Source: Poecilobothrus nobilitatus
Lineage: Eukaryota > Arthropoda > Insecta > Diptera > Dolichopodidae
Assembly: GCA_947095535.1 (NCBI GenBank)
Contig: OX352773.1
Location: forward strand, 257,633,590 to 257,697,589
Length of the DNA: 64,000 nt
Direction: 5' to 3'
Position numbers and translations under genes: made by a program. Positions 49,501-61,229 of the stretch are shown one piece after another (position 1 is the stretch's first letter; the number at the start of each line of letters is the position of its first letter). The notes under the pieces are model-generated. The model was given only the letters and a program-made list of their open reading frames with translations, did not search any database and was not told the origin of the DNA.

Positions 49501-51078
49501 TCATTATACCCGTACGATAGGATCGGGTATAATAAAATTACTCCTCCGTTTGTAACACCTAGAAATAAGCGAGCTAGATATACCTTCAAAGGTATGGATC
49601 GGATCAGAAAAAAATTCTAAGACTTTTGAGCCATGTCCGTCCGTCCGTCCGTCAGCACGCTAACTCAAAAACTAAGAAAGCTAGAATCTTGAAATTTACA
49701 CAAAATATTCTGGGAGTAATTTGTAGGTTCCCTGTTTTTTTTGGTTGAGTTTGGACCAAGCCTTAGGGTAGCTCTCGAACACCTAACTTTTAGATCCCCA
49801 CATTTTTTTTGTAATAGAGCTATGAAATTTTAACTACTGATAGATCTCACAAAAATATTAATTTTATTTTTAATAACTTTTTTTTGTAGCCCCACCCGTT
49901 ACGGAGCTACAGCTCCCCAAAGGTTCAAAAAAGCTCTATATTTAAATTGTTATAGCACAAGTTGTATAAGGTATATCTTCATTTTGAAAACGCCAAACGA
50001 TTACTACTTTCATTAGCTTTAAAAATATATATACAATAAATATATATTTGTGGCATACGGTGTCTTAATTTACCGTTATGTGAAACTCAAATTTTGCAAA
50101 ATCCTTCAACCCTTCTATCTTCTAAACGGTTTAAGTTGGAAACTTGAAATTTTGACAGAGGTTAGATCTTTGAAAATAAGTATGAGTCATTTCAAAAAAT
50201 TTTTTTGTATCACCCCCCGTTTAGGAGCTGTAAGGGGTCAAAAACTAAAAATTTCCTATTTTTAAACACCTGTAACTTGAACACCTGTTAAAATTTTTTT
50301 AAAGTAATACATAAAAATTAAAGCTCCAACATTATATTCTTATTTCTGTTAACAACCTTTTTTAATAATGTAGGGTTACTTTATAATTGACGAAAGAGTT
50401 ACTTGATTTTTTCAAATTTTCTAACAAATTTCTTCAACAAATTTTTTGCATTTGTTTTACTCGATAATTTGAAATTGTTGAGGATATAATGCGTAGTACA
50501 AAAAAATGTAAATAAATAAACAACATAACGGTTGCTTGAAGAATTTTTATTTATATGATATTGATATATATACATACTTATATAATATCATGTTTATTTA
50601 CATATCGTATATGTCACTAGTGAATGAATGATAAGAGTATATATGTATATTATATAGCGCCGTATTTACATACATATATGTATTTTATTGTACTGATAAG
50701 AAATTATTCTGTCAATGAAATATTTAAATATAATATAATATAATATTTAAAATTATATTTACTATTTTGTACTAAGTAAATTTAATATACATTTACCGCT
50801 TAGTATTAAATGGTACTATAGAATATTTGAAAAAGTTTTGGAATGATAATCGTTATGTGAAAGGTTAGAATCTGCTTTTGAAGAATGTACATATAAACAT
50901 ATAGTTTGAATATATGTACAACCTATAGTTCTAGAAATTATAAAATTCACCCAAATTATTTTAAAATACTAAAATATTAAAAAAGTAATATTGTGAGCAG
51001 AGTGACAGGCTGTGAACATACTAACGGTTCGTACGGGTATATAAGAGTTGACAAAGGCAACTGTATTCTTCCTCGTTT
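49501..51078 (+). mobile_element. HINE / mini-me-like element, full-length copy inside the satellite
   Basis: Left sub-terminal repeat TATACCCGTACGA (49505-49517) is matched exactly by TCGTACGGGTATA (51029-51041). A left hairpin ATACCCG..CGGGTAT is followed by TTTGTAACACCTAGAAATAAG, GCGAGCTAGATATA and a GTCC tract at 49636-49652, then AACTCAAAAACTAAGAAAGCTAG. TA-rich microsatellite-like sequence fills about 50530-50760. The far end has the stem AGTTG/CAACT (51046-51062) and ends TTCCTCGTTTT. Satellite sequence flanks it on both sides, joining CTATC to GTTTTA. It has no long frame; the 71-codon frame at 50050 shows no domain. Its last about 340 bp match the inverted fragment at 62545-62884 very closely, so the family has been active rather recently. 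Confidence 0.75.
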
Positions 51079-51690
51079 TATAGCGATTTTAACTATGTGT
51101 TTTAACCAAAAAATTGATTTTTTTGTGTAGAAGACCATATTTCTGAATGAAATAACGTAATTTCATAAGCTTCAGCTAAGTTTTTCACATGAAAATAGAG
51201 TTTGAAATTATTTAAACTTTAAATCGTGTTTTCTGGCCTTTCTAATCGTTTTACAGCAATTTTAACAATATTTTGTGAACCCTTTTTTCATTTTCACAAA
51301 AATTAAATATTTTGCTTAAAAATATGTATGTATTTTACCCAAAACATTAATTTTTTTGTGTAGAAAACCATAATTTCAGAATAAAATAACAAAATGTCAT
51401 AAACTACAGCTAAGTTTTTCACATGAAAATAGAGTTTGAAATTATTTAAACTTTAAATCGTGTTTTCTGGCCTTTCTAATCATTTTACAGCAATTTTAAC
51501 AATATTTTGTGATCACTTTTTTCATTTTCACAAAAATTAAATTTTTGCTTAATAATATGTATTTTATCCAAAAAATTGATTTTTTTGAGTAGAACACCAT
51601 ATTTCTGAATAAAATAACGAAATGTCATAAGCTCCAGCTAAGTTTTTCACATGCAAATAGAGTTTGAAATTATAAAATCTTTAAATCTGT
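51079..51690. repeat. Satellite right edge, decayed monomers
   Basis: Sequence resumes with a monomer lacking its ACAATATTTTGTGATCAC part (AACTATGTGTTTTAACC), followed by about two further monomers with insertions such as TATGTATGTATTTTACCC. Similarity fades after AGAGTTTGAAATTATAAAATC near 51680. This is the array boundary. Confidence 0.85.
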
Positions 51691-52700
51691 TTTAAAAAAA
51701 TAAAAGTGAAGAATTAAAATTAATTTTAAGATAGGTGTAGTAGTATGTATAATAATATTTGTTTACATTATTCTTTTTTATTGACAGTATAAACAAAGTT
51801 GTTATGACACCTATACAAAATTTGTATATATGTGTAGTTTCGTACATAGCTTCTTGAAAAAGCGTAATATTCTTTAATCGAAATCTTATAAAATAAATTT
51901 CGGAAGTTGATTTATTAATTTACGATTTTGATTTTTTAATAAAAATTAGTAATTTCTAATTAGTAACTAAAATTGTTTTCCTATATAGCTAATTTCATTT
52001 CATACTCTAGTCTAAAACATAAAATTCAACATAATCTCCAAAAGGATTGAGTCTACAAACATTTTTAATATTATTCCGACGCCGGACCACTATCACCTTT
52101 AAAATAACATATCATTTATCAAAATAGGACTTATTCTTTTCGCGTAATCTCTGATACAATATTGATATATTATTTAATATAAAATAATTTTAGAAAAACT
52201 CAAATTTAAACACAAAATTTGATATAGTCGTTGTCGTTATCAAGACCAAAAATATATAAATTTAGATTATAAATTTGGTAGTTTAGTTTGTATTTTTTAT
52301 TTTTTCACTAACTTCTTTGTTATAATAATAATATTTGTTGATATCTTTCTAATCACTTAAACTATTTTTTATTAAATACATATTTTATTATTTTTAAAAG
52401 TTTTATATTTCAAAGTATTTTAAAAAAATAAATAATACTTATCTTAAAATGTCACTTACATTGGATAACTTTTGCATTTTTTTTTTTGTTTTGGACAGAC
52501 GTTTCATATAAATGTGAAGAAAAGTTTTTAGAATCGAAAACAAAAATCTGGCATTTCCACCACAGTACCGACAACTATTATACGAAAAGCATATTGCGAA
52601 ATTTCATAGATTTTTTACATAATAAATTATATCAAAGTAAAATGACTTCTATCAGGTAAAAATGTGGGATCTAGCAGGTAAAAATGTGAAGAGTATTCTT
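51691..52700. other. AT-rich spacer, no gene seen
   Basis: No frame, RNA gene or recognisable element. A GACGCCGGACC patch near 52078 is the only GC-richer spot. Confidence 0.5.
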
Positions 52701-52704
52701 CGCT

Positions 52705-52884
52705 TTGCAAAAGCTCAAATTGGTTTTAACGAATAGCTCAAATTGGTTTTAAATTTAGCTCAAAGCTCAAATTGGTTTTAATCAAATTGGTTTTAACGGG
52801 ATAGAAAAGTGTTCATGTGGTATCACAATGGACCAGGTCTAAGTGTATCTTTTCGGCACCCACTTTAACCTAACCTAACCTAAA
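52705..52884 (+). mobile_element. Probable LINE 3'-end scrap with TAACC repeats, preceded by short repeats
   Basis: From about 52710 to 52798 the phrase CTCAAATTGGTTTTAA recurs about four times with small gaps. It leads into GTGGTATCACAATGGACCAG, GTCTAAGTG and CACTTTAACCTAACCTAACC. I recall this word order from 3' ends of insect non-LTR elements. The assignment rests on memory of the motif and cannot be proved here. The TAACC run is too short to be a telomere. Confidence 0.4.
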
Positions 52885-53073
52885 ATAACTTCCAATAATT
52901 ATTTAACAACATTTTTTTTATTCAATATTCAACAATAATACATACATACATTTTAACAATAATATAGAGACATTCATAATATTATTGAATTTGCTAACAC
53001 AAATTTTACAGATTGAATTTTGTGTCGTCAACAAGAGAATTTAATATTATGCATATGTAGGTACTTATACATA

Positions 53074-53599
53074 TACAGGGTGTCCGCAACTCAAAGGTCA
53101 CGAAGAACTGAGGTCATAAAGAAGTTTATAAGAAGCTAAAAATTGTTCTGGAGAGGGGGGTCTATTTCTAATGGTTTCCGAGATAACGCCCTTCAAAGTA
53201 ATTTCGTTAACGTTTTAAAGAAGTAACAACATCTTTGTATATATATAATATAGAAGATTTCGTATATAACATTATATAGAAGATTCGTTTAAGTGTCGAC
53301 AGCTAGCAAATATTCCAACTTTTATTTATCTATCTTAGTTGTAGAGTTACAAGATTTTAAATGCGAAAAGTATTCATATTTTTCACTGTTTTTATAAAAT
53401 AACTTTAATTTTTGCATAAAACACCGCTACTAATGTATCAATTTTATTTCATTAGCAAAATTACCAATTCCTCAGCTTCAATTTAAGTTAATACATTTTT
53501 CTCCTATCTTTTACCATTTTAAATAAATTGTTTACTTGTTATGAACTTTTCTATCACTTCCTTTCTTCATGACCTTTGAGTTCCGGCGGAAACCCTGTA
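53074..53599. mobile_element. MITE with about 30-bp terminal inverted repeats and TA duplication
   Basis: The element spans 53076-53597 (522 bp), flanked by TA on both sides (53074-53075, 53598-53599). The left end reads CAGGGTGTCCGC then AACTCAAAGGTCACGAAG. The right end, complemented, reads CAGGGTTTCCGCCGG then AACTCAAAGGTCATGAAG. The repeats differ by two substitutions and a 3-bp gap. There is no transposase frame. A TA target and CAGGG ends point to a Tc1/mariner-type parent (inference). Confidence 0.85.
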
Positions 53600-56290
53600 T
53601 ATTTTTAGAGACATAAAAACTGTTCATATAATGCATATGGCGTGTCATAATATGTATGTATGTTTGTATGAAATTTAGACTTTTTAAATAAAAAATATGT
53701 TATTTAATTATTAAATAAAACTTAAAGTTAGTCGAATCAAAAAGTGTTGTAGGGCATAGTTGGTGCTCTTTACTTAGGAAACAACTTTTTCTTATTCTTA
53801 ATAATTTTTCTCGTAATATTTTCCTTTTACAAAATAAAACTTAAAAATTACACTAGTAAACTAACTAAGCTTATCAATTCGAGATATTTACGTCGAAACC
53901 TTAAATATGAAATTTCAAGAAATTCCGCTCGGTTTTTTAGGCTGTACAGTATACCCATACACACACACACACATATACACTCACAGAAACAGACAAACAC
54001 CACGCAACATTTTTTTACAGCTTTCTATGTACCGCAGTAATGCATATTTGCAAAAATCTGGGATACAAATTTTTGGTATGAAAACAATACATACCTTACA
54101 TACATTAACGTATGGGTAAAAAGGATAAAAGAAAAGTTTTGTTTTTTATATATATATATACATATAATTATGTGTATGTGTTATTTTATATGAAATGAGG
54201 AAATTCTTCTATTAAATATTAAGAAATCTAAAAATTGCCTGAACAAACTTTAAAAATGATTATAATTTTTTTCTTTTTGTGTTATAAAACTTTGATGAAA
54301 AATAAAACCGATTTATGTATATAATATTATATAAAATAAATTTTTTAATATCATAATATTTTTGTTTTAAACTTTAAATAATAAAAACTATAATACTTTT
54401 CTTTCATTCTTTTATAAAACAAAAAAAAATTTATATTAGATTATTTTTATTATCAATTTTCCCAAAAATAAAACTAAGTAAAATCAAAAATGAATAGATA
54501 GCAAATCGATAAATATTTAAATATATATTTTCACACAGGACGATTCATTGATCTTAAAACAACTGGAATGAATAAGTTACTAATTTATAAAATTAAAATT
54601 TAAAAAAATTATTTAAAAAAAAATTTTAATTATTGAGAGATAAAAATCACTCTTATAATTATAGAGAGTAAGTACCCAACATTTCCGTAAATGGCAGCGG
54701 AAAAGAAAATTAAAAAATATTTTACTTAATAAAAATGTTTCGCAATTCCAAACCATTAAAAACGCTAAAAAATAAGTACAAACAAGACAGATTAAATTAT
54801 TAATTATTTAACAACCCTCAGGGTTTAACCACAATTAAAACACAAACACGAAATTGTTAATAAAATTTATATATAAGTAAATTACTTATAAAAATGTATC
54901 AATTAATTGATGATATTAGCAAACTGAATAAAATTCCACAAAAATCGATCGAACTGCATCGATTAGATGGCACTGTGATTAGATTAAGAGAGGTGTCCCC
55001 TCTCATTCAGAAACTCCAAATTTAAATCGCAGGAAAATTGAAAAAAAAAACATTATATGTATTGTTTTCATCCTGTTTCATTTACCATTCGTCATTGTTT
55101 TCAAATTAATCGCTAAAACAATAATTAATACTTTATATAATATATCTATACAATATAAAAATATAAGCATATAACAAAAGAAATATCAAATGTAAACAAT
55201 CAATTTTAACTTATACCTTATAACTCACTCACAAATCATGAAAAAAGCTTTTAAATACATTTTCCAGAATCTTTACACTTGGTCAAGATGCCGATTTATT
55301 AAAACTAAAAAAATAAATGAAAATGTCATTTAAGTCTTCATATCTATGGAAACTAAATATAAAAAAATTACCTACTCATAAGGATCTATATAGGGATATA
55401 TGTAAAAGTACAGTTAATTAGGAAATAACCTGTGTATGTCACAATTAAAAAACAGATGCATGGCAGCAAACAAACAATAACTATTAAGAGTAAGGATATC
55501 TTTTTAAAAAGAGGATAATAATTGAATGCTGTAATAAAGAAACTTAGTTGAACTTCTATATAATTCTATATCATTTACTTTAAATTAAAAACCTACAATA
55601 TCACCTCTATGTATCAGATTTATGTGCCTAATACTTTTAAATCTAAAAATATAAAATTAATTTTTAATATTCATTCAACTTTACATGATCAATGCAGCAA
55701 AAAAAAAAACTGTTTTCTAAAATGGACACAAAAAAAAAGGCTCTAACCCTAGAACATTTCTAGTGAAGAAAGAAAATTAATTAACATGTTGAAATAATTA
55801 ACTGCTTGAATGAATTTTTATTCAAAAAAAAAGTTTTAAGTTTATTAATTGGAAAAACATAAAAAAAAGGCATGATGTAACAAAATTAATCTAAAAAATT
55901 TCTTTTGACAGCTTTTTTTTCTGTTTTTTTTTTTTAATAGAAATTTAATTGTTTGATAAAATTTTGTGATATGAAGTATCGAATATATGCCAAAAAAATC
56001 TAATATTTTTTTTATTTTTCCGAAATACAGTATAATGTAAAATTGAAAAGACATCTATTCAACATTATATTAAATATTTCAATACAATATATATAATAAG
56101 TCGAAATAGCGAAAAATGTCCACTACATAAGCATGACTACCTTATTGATTGTAACATTATAGATGGGTGGATAACATTTTTTTTATTTACGCGAAAATCT
56201 CCCCTTATACATCATTATATTAAAAAGATTAAAAAGATTTTTTAGCAAACAAACTCTTTTTTATATATATACATACACATCATACATAAA
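53600..56290. other. AT-rich spacer with CA and TA microsatellites, no gene seen
   Basis: A CACACACACACAC run lies near 53960 and a TATATATATATA run near 54150. GAGAGG/CCTCTC forms a small hairpin near 54990-55006. The short frames at 53907 and 55845 are low-complexity and resemble no protein family. Confidence 0.5.
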
Positions 56291-56506
56291 CACTAATATT
56301 TTTATTTTTTTAATGCATTTCTCTGCCACATAAATGTAGACAGGAAATTAAACAGCCTTTCCTGTTCAGGCGTGGCTGTAAATGTCGTAAGGGATAATAA
56401 CTCTTACTGAATGTGTACGGGATTCGAACACACACTCTCTAGGTCTTTACAGCGAATTTAATACGCTTTTACCACTAGACCACCGAAGCCCCAAAGCACT
56501 AATATT
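56291..56506 (-). mobile_element. Complete tRNA-derived SINE, copy C, with perfect 10-bp target-site duplication
   Basis: CACTAATATT flanks the element at 56291-56300 and 56497-56506. Read on the minus strand it starts GGGGCTTCGG, has an A box (TGGTCTAGTGGTAAAAGCG), then CGCTGTAAAGACC, a B box (TGTTCGAATCCC), a body with TTTACAGCCACGCCTG and TTTCCTGTCTACATTTATG, and an A-rich tail (56301-56312 on the plus strand). The A and B boxes form an internal RNA polymerase III promoter. The tRNA-like head has no convincing anticodon arm, so it is not a functional tRNA. It is mobilised by a LINE whose identity is not shown here. Confidence 0.88.
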
Positions 56507-59500
56507 ATCTATTTAAACCCTATATCTGACTCATGGCATAGCTATTAAGCCCCCATTTCGTGTAAAACATATATATCATCTTTTCATATAATGCATATAT
56601 CCTTTAATAAACTAATATAAAAAAATAAATAGTAATTTTAAATTGTAATAATTGTATATCATGCAATAATAATTATAATAGCCACTACAGTTGAGCTACT
56701 TTCGGTTACATCATGCAGGAAGATGTTATATACTGCTGAGTGTTGTCGACTGATGGCTCTGACTCTGTAGTAAATAATTATAATATTATTAATTAATACT
56801 CATAATAATACCTACTACAGTGACAGTAAGGTTGCTCAATTCAATGTTGCCGGATCCTTGACATATCCTCTCCTATTTCTATCTCCCTAGCCAAGAGAGA
56901 TGAGTTTATTCAGTAAGAATCTGACACTACCAAGGGAGTATTCTTGTTGAATTTGGAAGAAAAAAATGGAATATGGCTTCAAAAAGTCATTTGTCAATAA
57001 AGTCAATAGATGCAACGTTGCAACAAGAACAAGAAAACAATAAAAAATATCAATCATTATCCAAGAATACATCCAACTATTATTAATTGGGATAATTATT
57101 GACTCAATATCTAAGTCTTTAATGTACACATGATATAAATCAAGATCAGATATTCAAGTCTTCTATGTACCAGAGAGGTAAATAATATATAGTTTATTAA
57201 AATAATATCAGATTGTCTTTCCGTTTTTCACTATAATCCAGTTAAAACTTATCCTTACCCTGTTCTATTCTTTTAAAATCCAAATCGATAAAAATCACTA
57301 AATGTAAAATAAATAAAATTAAACTAAAATTAAAATAAAAATTCTTTTTAAATTTAAAATAAAAACCGAAGCAATTACTTAATTCTTAAATAGCTGTCAG
57401 TCAAATGACATTTACATACAATATATAAACTTTTTTTTTTGAATAATTAAAATTAGTATTTTAGTTTTAACCTACAATGTATCCAATCATAAAATTTATA
57501 CCATTATAGACACTTCTGTACATACATATAAAAAAAAATTATTCAAAATAGACCTAATTCATAATCTTTTCAATTATGTCGAGAGGACATTTCAATTAAA
57601 CAAAAAAAAAAAAATAAAATAAAAGAAAAAAAACAAAAAAAAAAATAAACAAAAACAAAGAACACAGTAGGTAACGAAACAATTTTTATTAAAATATTAC
57701 TTTCCATAGGGATTCCGGAAAATTAATTTTATTCAAGATTAGAAAATATAATTATTATTTTTATATACATACATATATACATAATACATATATATTTTTA
57801 ATTATAATGCAAAATTTAAAAAAAATTAGTAATATATACATATATATATAAACAAACTATTTATAACATATATCTATACACATACATATATACATAAGGA
57901 AATTCATACGAATGTTAAGCTTTTATGCTATCAGATTTTTTAATGAAAAAGGATCGGCCTCTTTTGTATTCCTATCAAAAAATAAAATTAATTACTTTAG
58001 AATTAAATTTTTATATGTAAATATTAACAAAAAAAAAAAAATGGAACCCTCATGTTATTCAAAAATAAATAATATATATACAAAATATGTATAGGTATAT
58101 ATTAAATTGATGTCTAATATATAGTTTCTAATGTATTATGAGATTAATTTTCTATTTATACCCTCTCTTACAAAAAATTCTATACAAGAAATTTTTAAGG
58201 AATCTCAGTTTTAATATTGTCCTTAATGTTTACGATCCTTAATAAGTTATTTGTATGTTTGTATAAATTTTATGAATATAATATAAATTTTGACATCATG
58301 TAAAAATAATTGCTTTTTCCAAAAAAACTAAACCCTATTGTTAGTTAGATCAACCAACAATTTTATTTTGTTTTTTGTTCTAAAACTATGTCGTTTCTTG
58401 CAAATTAAAAATTTCCAGATGAGATGTACCTAGCACATATTTTTAAATATAAAATCAGACTATTAAAAAGTACAATTTTAAACAAATAAAAAAAAACAAC
58501 TAAAAAGAAAGGATTTAAAAAAAAAAATTAATAATACGTTTCCTTTTATTTCATAAAATATGAAATACTACAAGAAAAACGGATAGCATACATCTATAAT
58601 ATAATACACAAGATGTTGGCGAGACCTTGCCAACATGTAAAAAAAAATATTTTTTTCTATAATAAACCACTCACAATGAATGTAAACTAAACTGGCAATG
58701 ATGATATTTCTATATATTTATTTAATAATTTAATATTTTATTATCAGAGACACAAATCTTCGACTATAAATATTATCACAGACACAAACTTTTACTTTTT
58801 AAAAAGTACTTTCGATACAAATTTAAAGCAAATTTTTAATTTTTAAATTTGACTGCCACATCTATTATAAACTGCTCGCAGAGGTAAATTAAAAATAAAT
58901 TATTAATCTTCTGTTGGGAGTTTTCAAATGATTCTTTGTATTAAAAAAAATAAAATAAAAATACTCTTAATAAAATTAAAAGGCTTGAAAGTGAAAAGAG
59001 CAAAGTTTATAGTAAGCTTCATTTTTCTAAGAGAAAAATAATAGGCCGATTTTATTCTTGATTTTGTTTTCTATTATAAAAGCTGGTAAAAGTTTCGCAA
59101 CAGACTTTAAAGTAGTTTTGTTTATTTAGGTTGACATTTTAATTTTTGAGCTGAATTTTTGATATAAAATAAAACATCTTAAAGAAAAACAAAAAAATAA
59201 CATAGAAAATATCATTTTAGAAGCCTTCTCTCACAATAGATTCATAATTTTCTACTAATTTATTATTAGACCATTAATAATATTGTTAACCATGAAAAAA
59301 AATAAGATTTATTAGATTCAGCGGTAAGAGAAAAAGCCGCGACGGTTTTAAAAGATTAATTTAAAAGCTGTTGTAAACGACCGTCACAAAAAAAAAGCGC
59401 CCGAAAATTTATGAAATTTCATTATCAAGAGACATTAATCTTTTATTAAATATACCAAAGACCTCTTCCAAAGTACATTTAAATAAAATAAATTCAGCAA

Positions 59501-60159
59501 AATTTTTTCGAGCAAAAAAAAATATAAACGCAAAAGACTTGAAAAAATTCGGCATATTCGGAACGAATTTCAGGACGAATATTTCGCGGGGAAAACAGCT
59601 GTATTTTATTGACATAAAAAATTTTTTTTTAAACTAAAGAAAAATAGAGAGTAAAATTTTAAAAAATATTAAAATTATTTCGATTATTGGGACTGTTTTA
59701 AATGTAACAAAAACAAATATCGTAGCGGTTGGTGTGTGAATTCGAATTTCATAGCAAATGAAGATCGGAATAAAATGATTTCTTCCTAAAATATTATATG
59801 AATATAAAAGAAAAGGATGAAGAACATTTTTTGAAACTAATAAGAATGAATGTGTCTTCATTTAATTTACTATTTTAATCGAGGAAGTTAATTTTTCTTC
59901 AAATGACTATTATTGTCTTAACCTATCTATAAATCGAATGTTAAAAAAATGGCATTAAAAATTGTTTTTGAATTTTATTTTCACAATAACAACTATATTG
60001 GTTTCCTTGTGAACTTAGGATGTATTTAACTAATTTGTTTTAAAAATTAAGGGAAAAGTAATTTTAAAAACAAGTAAGCAAAAAATAAAGATTTGAATAC
60101 ATATAATATTCTTCCATAAAAGTCAACAAGGTTTTGTATAGATAATACTGATTAATTGT
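56507..60159. other. AT-rich spacer, no gene recognised
   Basis: Mostly A/T runs and TATATA tracts. ATGTTGGC at 58613-58620 pairs with GCCAACAT at 58629-58636. Short frames (56887, 57912, 59409, 59634) have low complexity or no family resemblance. Two less AT-rich patches (about 56690-56890 and 59310-59400) show no exon signals I trust. Confidence 0.45.
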
Positions 60160-60550
60160 TGTTTTTTTTTTTGTTCTTACGAGGGTGGGTGTAAAACTTG
60201 AAAAGTCAGCCAGAGGAATTGTACATTATGCTTTCGCATAGTCTCTGGACTTTAATCAAGCAAAATCACCCTCTTTTAAACCAAACTTATGGATGGAACC
60301 TTTAATATGAATGTACAGTTTGATTTTCAGGAAAGCGGAATTTAAGAAAATTTAGGATTATTTAGGATGAGTAAAAAAAAATTGGGAGAAAATTTTGAAG
60401 ACAGATGTTATTGCTCTTCTTAAACTTTACTAAATCGTATACACATATCAGTTACCAACTTTATAAAACAAATGCGATGGCATCTGATTCGGCAAATGCG
60501 ACGTGCTTATGTCAAACGTATTTCCATAAACTATGCTATGCTATATTAAA
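60160..60550 (-). mobile_element. LINE 3' end, copy 1, with poly(A) tail
   Basis: On the minus strand a decayed coding part (about 60550-60425) leads to a 3' UTR ending CACCCACCCTCGTAAG and a poly(A) of about 12 (60161-60172). The UTR aligns by eye with the second copy at 60619-61229: ACCAAAC, TAATGTAC, TTAAAGTCC and ACCCTCG occur in the same order. The coding part has no usable open frame. The 68-codon plus-strand frame at 60405 is an antisense shadow. Confidence 0.55.
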
Positions 60551-60618
60551 ATACTCCATCTTATTCGCTTTTCCAACATTAAAAACGAATAAAGAAATCT
60601 TTTCAAATTAGTTGGCAA

Positions 60619-61229
60619 TTTTTTTTTTGTTTTTTTTTTTTTTTGCGAGGGTAGGTGCGAATCATCGAAAGACACTATAGAGAAGTGAAAACGAGCACGA
60701 GTCCTCTATGGGTGTGTGGGACTTTAACCCACTAAATACCACCTCCCTTTTTTGACCAAACAATAAGATATACGACATTTAGTACTAATGTACTGCCTGG
60801 TCAGAGGAAGTTGTTTTAGGGAATGAAAATAGATTTCAAATTGGCAGGCATATTGTGAACAAAGTTGTTATTATTCACTATTCACTTTTACTTTTGTTAT
60901 TATTCTGGGGAACAATGAGGTGGAAGATGGTTCTACATTTGCGATGTTACAAACGTATTACAAACGAATTTCCATAAGTCGAATCATGCCACATGGGAAT
61001 TTAAATTACATGGGGTTGCGCAGCAGAAGCTCCTTGTTTCTCTTTGGAATGCTTTGAGAGGAAGCATCAAACTTTTAATTTCGTTAGAAAAAGAACCCAA
61101 CTCTATGTGGTATTTATAAAACAGGGTAAGTGTTCCTGTTAGGCGACGGAGACCGAGTGGAGAGAGCGTATAGGCGACATGGGCATCATTTATTAGACGA
61201 ATTGCTCCATTTTGCACTTTATCGAGAAA
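60619..61229 (-). mobile_element. LINE 3' end, copy 2, with poly(A) tail
   Basis: On the minus strand it runs from the ORF2 C-terminus (61229-60903) through a 3' UTR with GTGGGTTAAAGTCCCAC and CACCTACCCTCGC to an A-rich tail of about 25 (60619-60644, T on the plus strand). It lies head to tail with the related copy at 60160-60550. Both are heavily 5'-truncated. The 3' UTR could be mistaken for a tRNA-like SINE; its continuity with the coding part argues for a LINE. Confidence 0.65.
60903..61229 (-). pseudogene. LINE ORF2 C-terminal fragment
   Basis: The frame begins FLDKVQNGAIRLIND, with GTG at the V, followed by HVAYTLSPLGLRRLTG, LTLFYKYHIELGSFSNEI and ending near FVTSQM and NHLPPHCSPE. This is the typical end of Jockey-type ORF2 (VQ-x-x-A-x-R-x-I-N/D ... 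L-x-x-R-R-x-x-x-L-x-x-F-Y-K/R-Y ... L-P). It has in-frame stops at about 60981-60983 and 60939. There are no catalytic motifs, since the fragment lies downstream of the RT core. It differs clearly from the LINE at 43347-46107, so it belongs to another family. Confidence 0.75.

Larger units (their letters stand above)
10157..51690. repeat. Satellite DNA array, about 228-bp and 225-bp monomers
   Basis: The landmark GCAATTTTAACAATATTTT recurs at 10493, 10721, 10949 and 11177, exactly 228 bp apart. In the later subfamily (33068, 33293, 33518) the spacing is 225 bp. Two insertions interrupt the array: a LINE at 43347-46107 and a HINE at about 49501-51078. That leaves about 37 kb of satellite, roughly 160 monomers by my estimate. 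Each monomer is very AT-rich, holds two adjacent TTTAAA sites, a GTGATCAC-type palindrome and a CACGTG or CACATG palindrome, and nearly always keeps ATAACGTAATTTCATAAG and TTTCTGGCCTTTCTAATCGTTTTACAG. Open frames inside it are repeats of the monomer and not genes. Long homogeneous arrays of this type are typical of pericentromeric or centromeric heterochromatin; the location here is inferred. Confidence 0.97.

Noticed and set aside
10157..51690. The regular array as a CRISPR-like or other repeat-spacer system
   Set aside because: The whole 225-228-bp unit is repeated with no unique spacers and no associated genes. It is an ordinary tandem satellite in a eukaryotic context.
52864..52883. A telomere or interstitial telomeric repeat (TTAGG)
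   Set aside because: There are only about three units, they follow LINE-like 3' sequence, and flies are known to lack TTAGG telomeres.
60640..60755. A second tRNA-derived SINE (GTGGGTTAAAGTCCCAC looks like a T-arm or A box)
   Set aside because: The stretch is continuous with a LINE ORF2 C-terminus upstream and ends in that element's poly(A). A related 3' UTR is present in the neighbouring copy, so a LINE 3' UTR explains it better.
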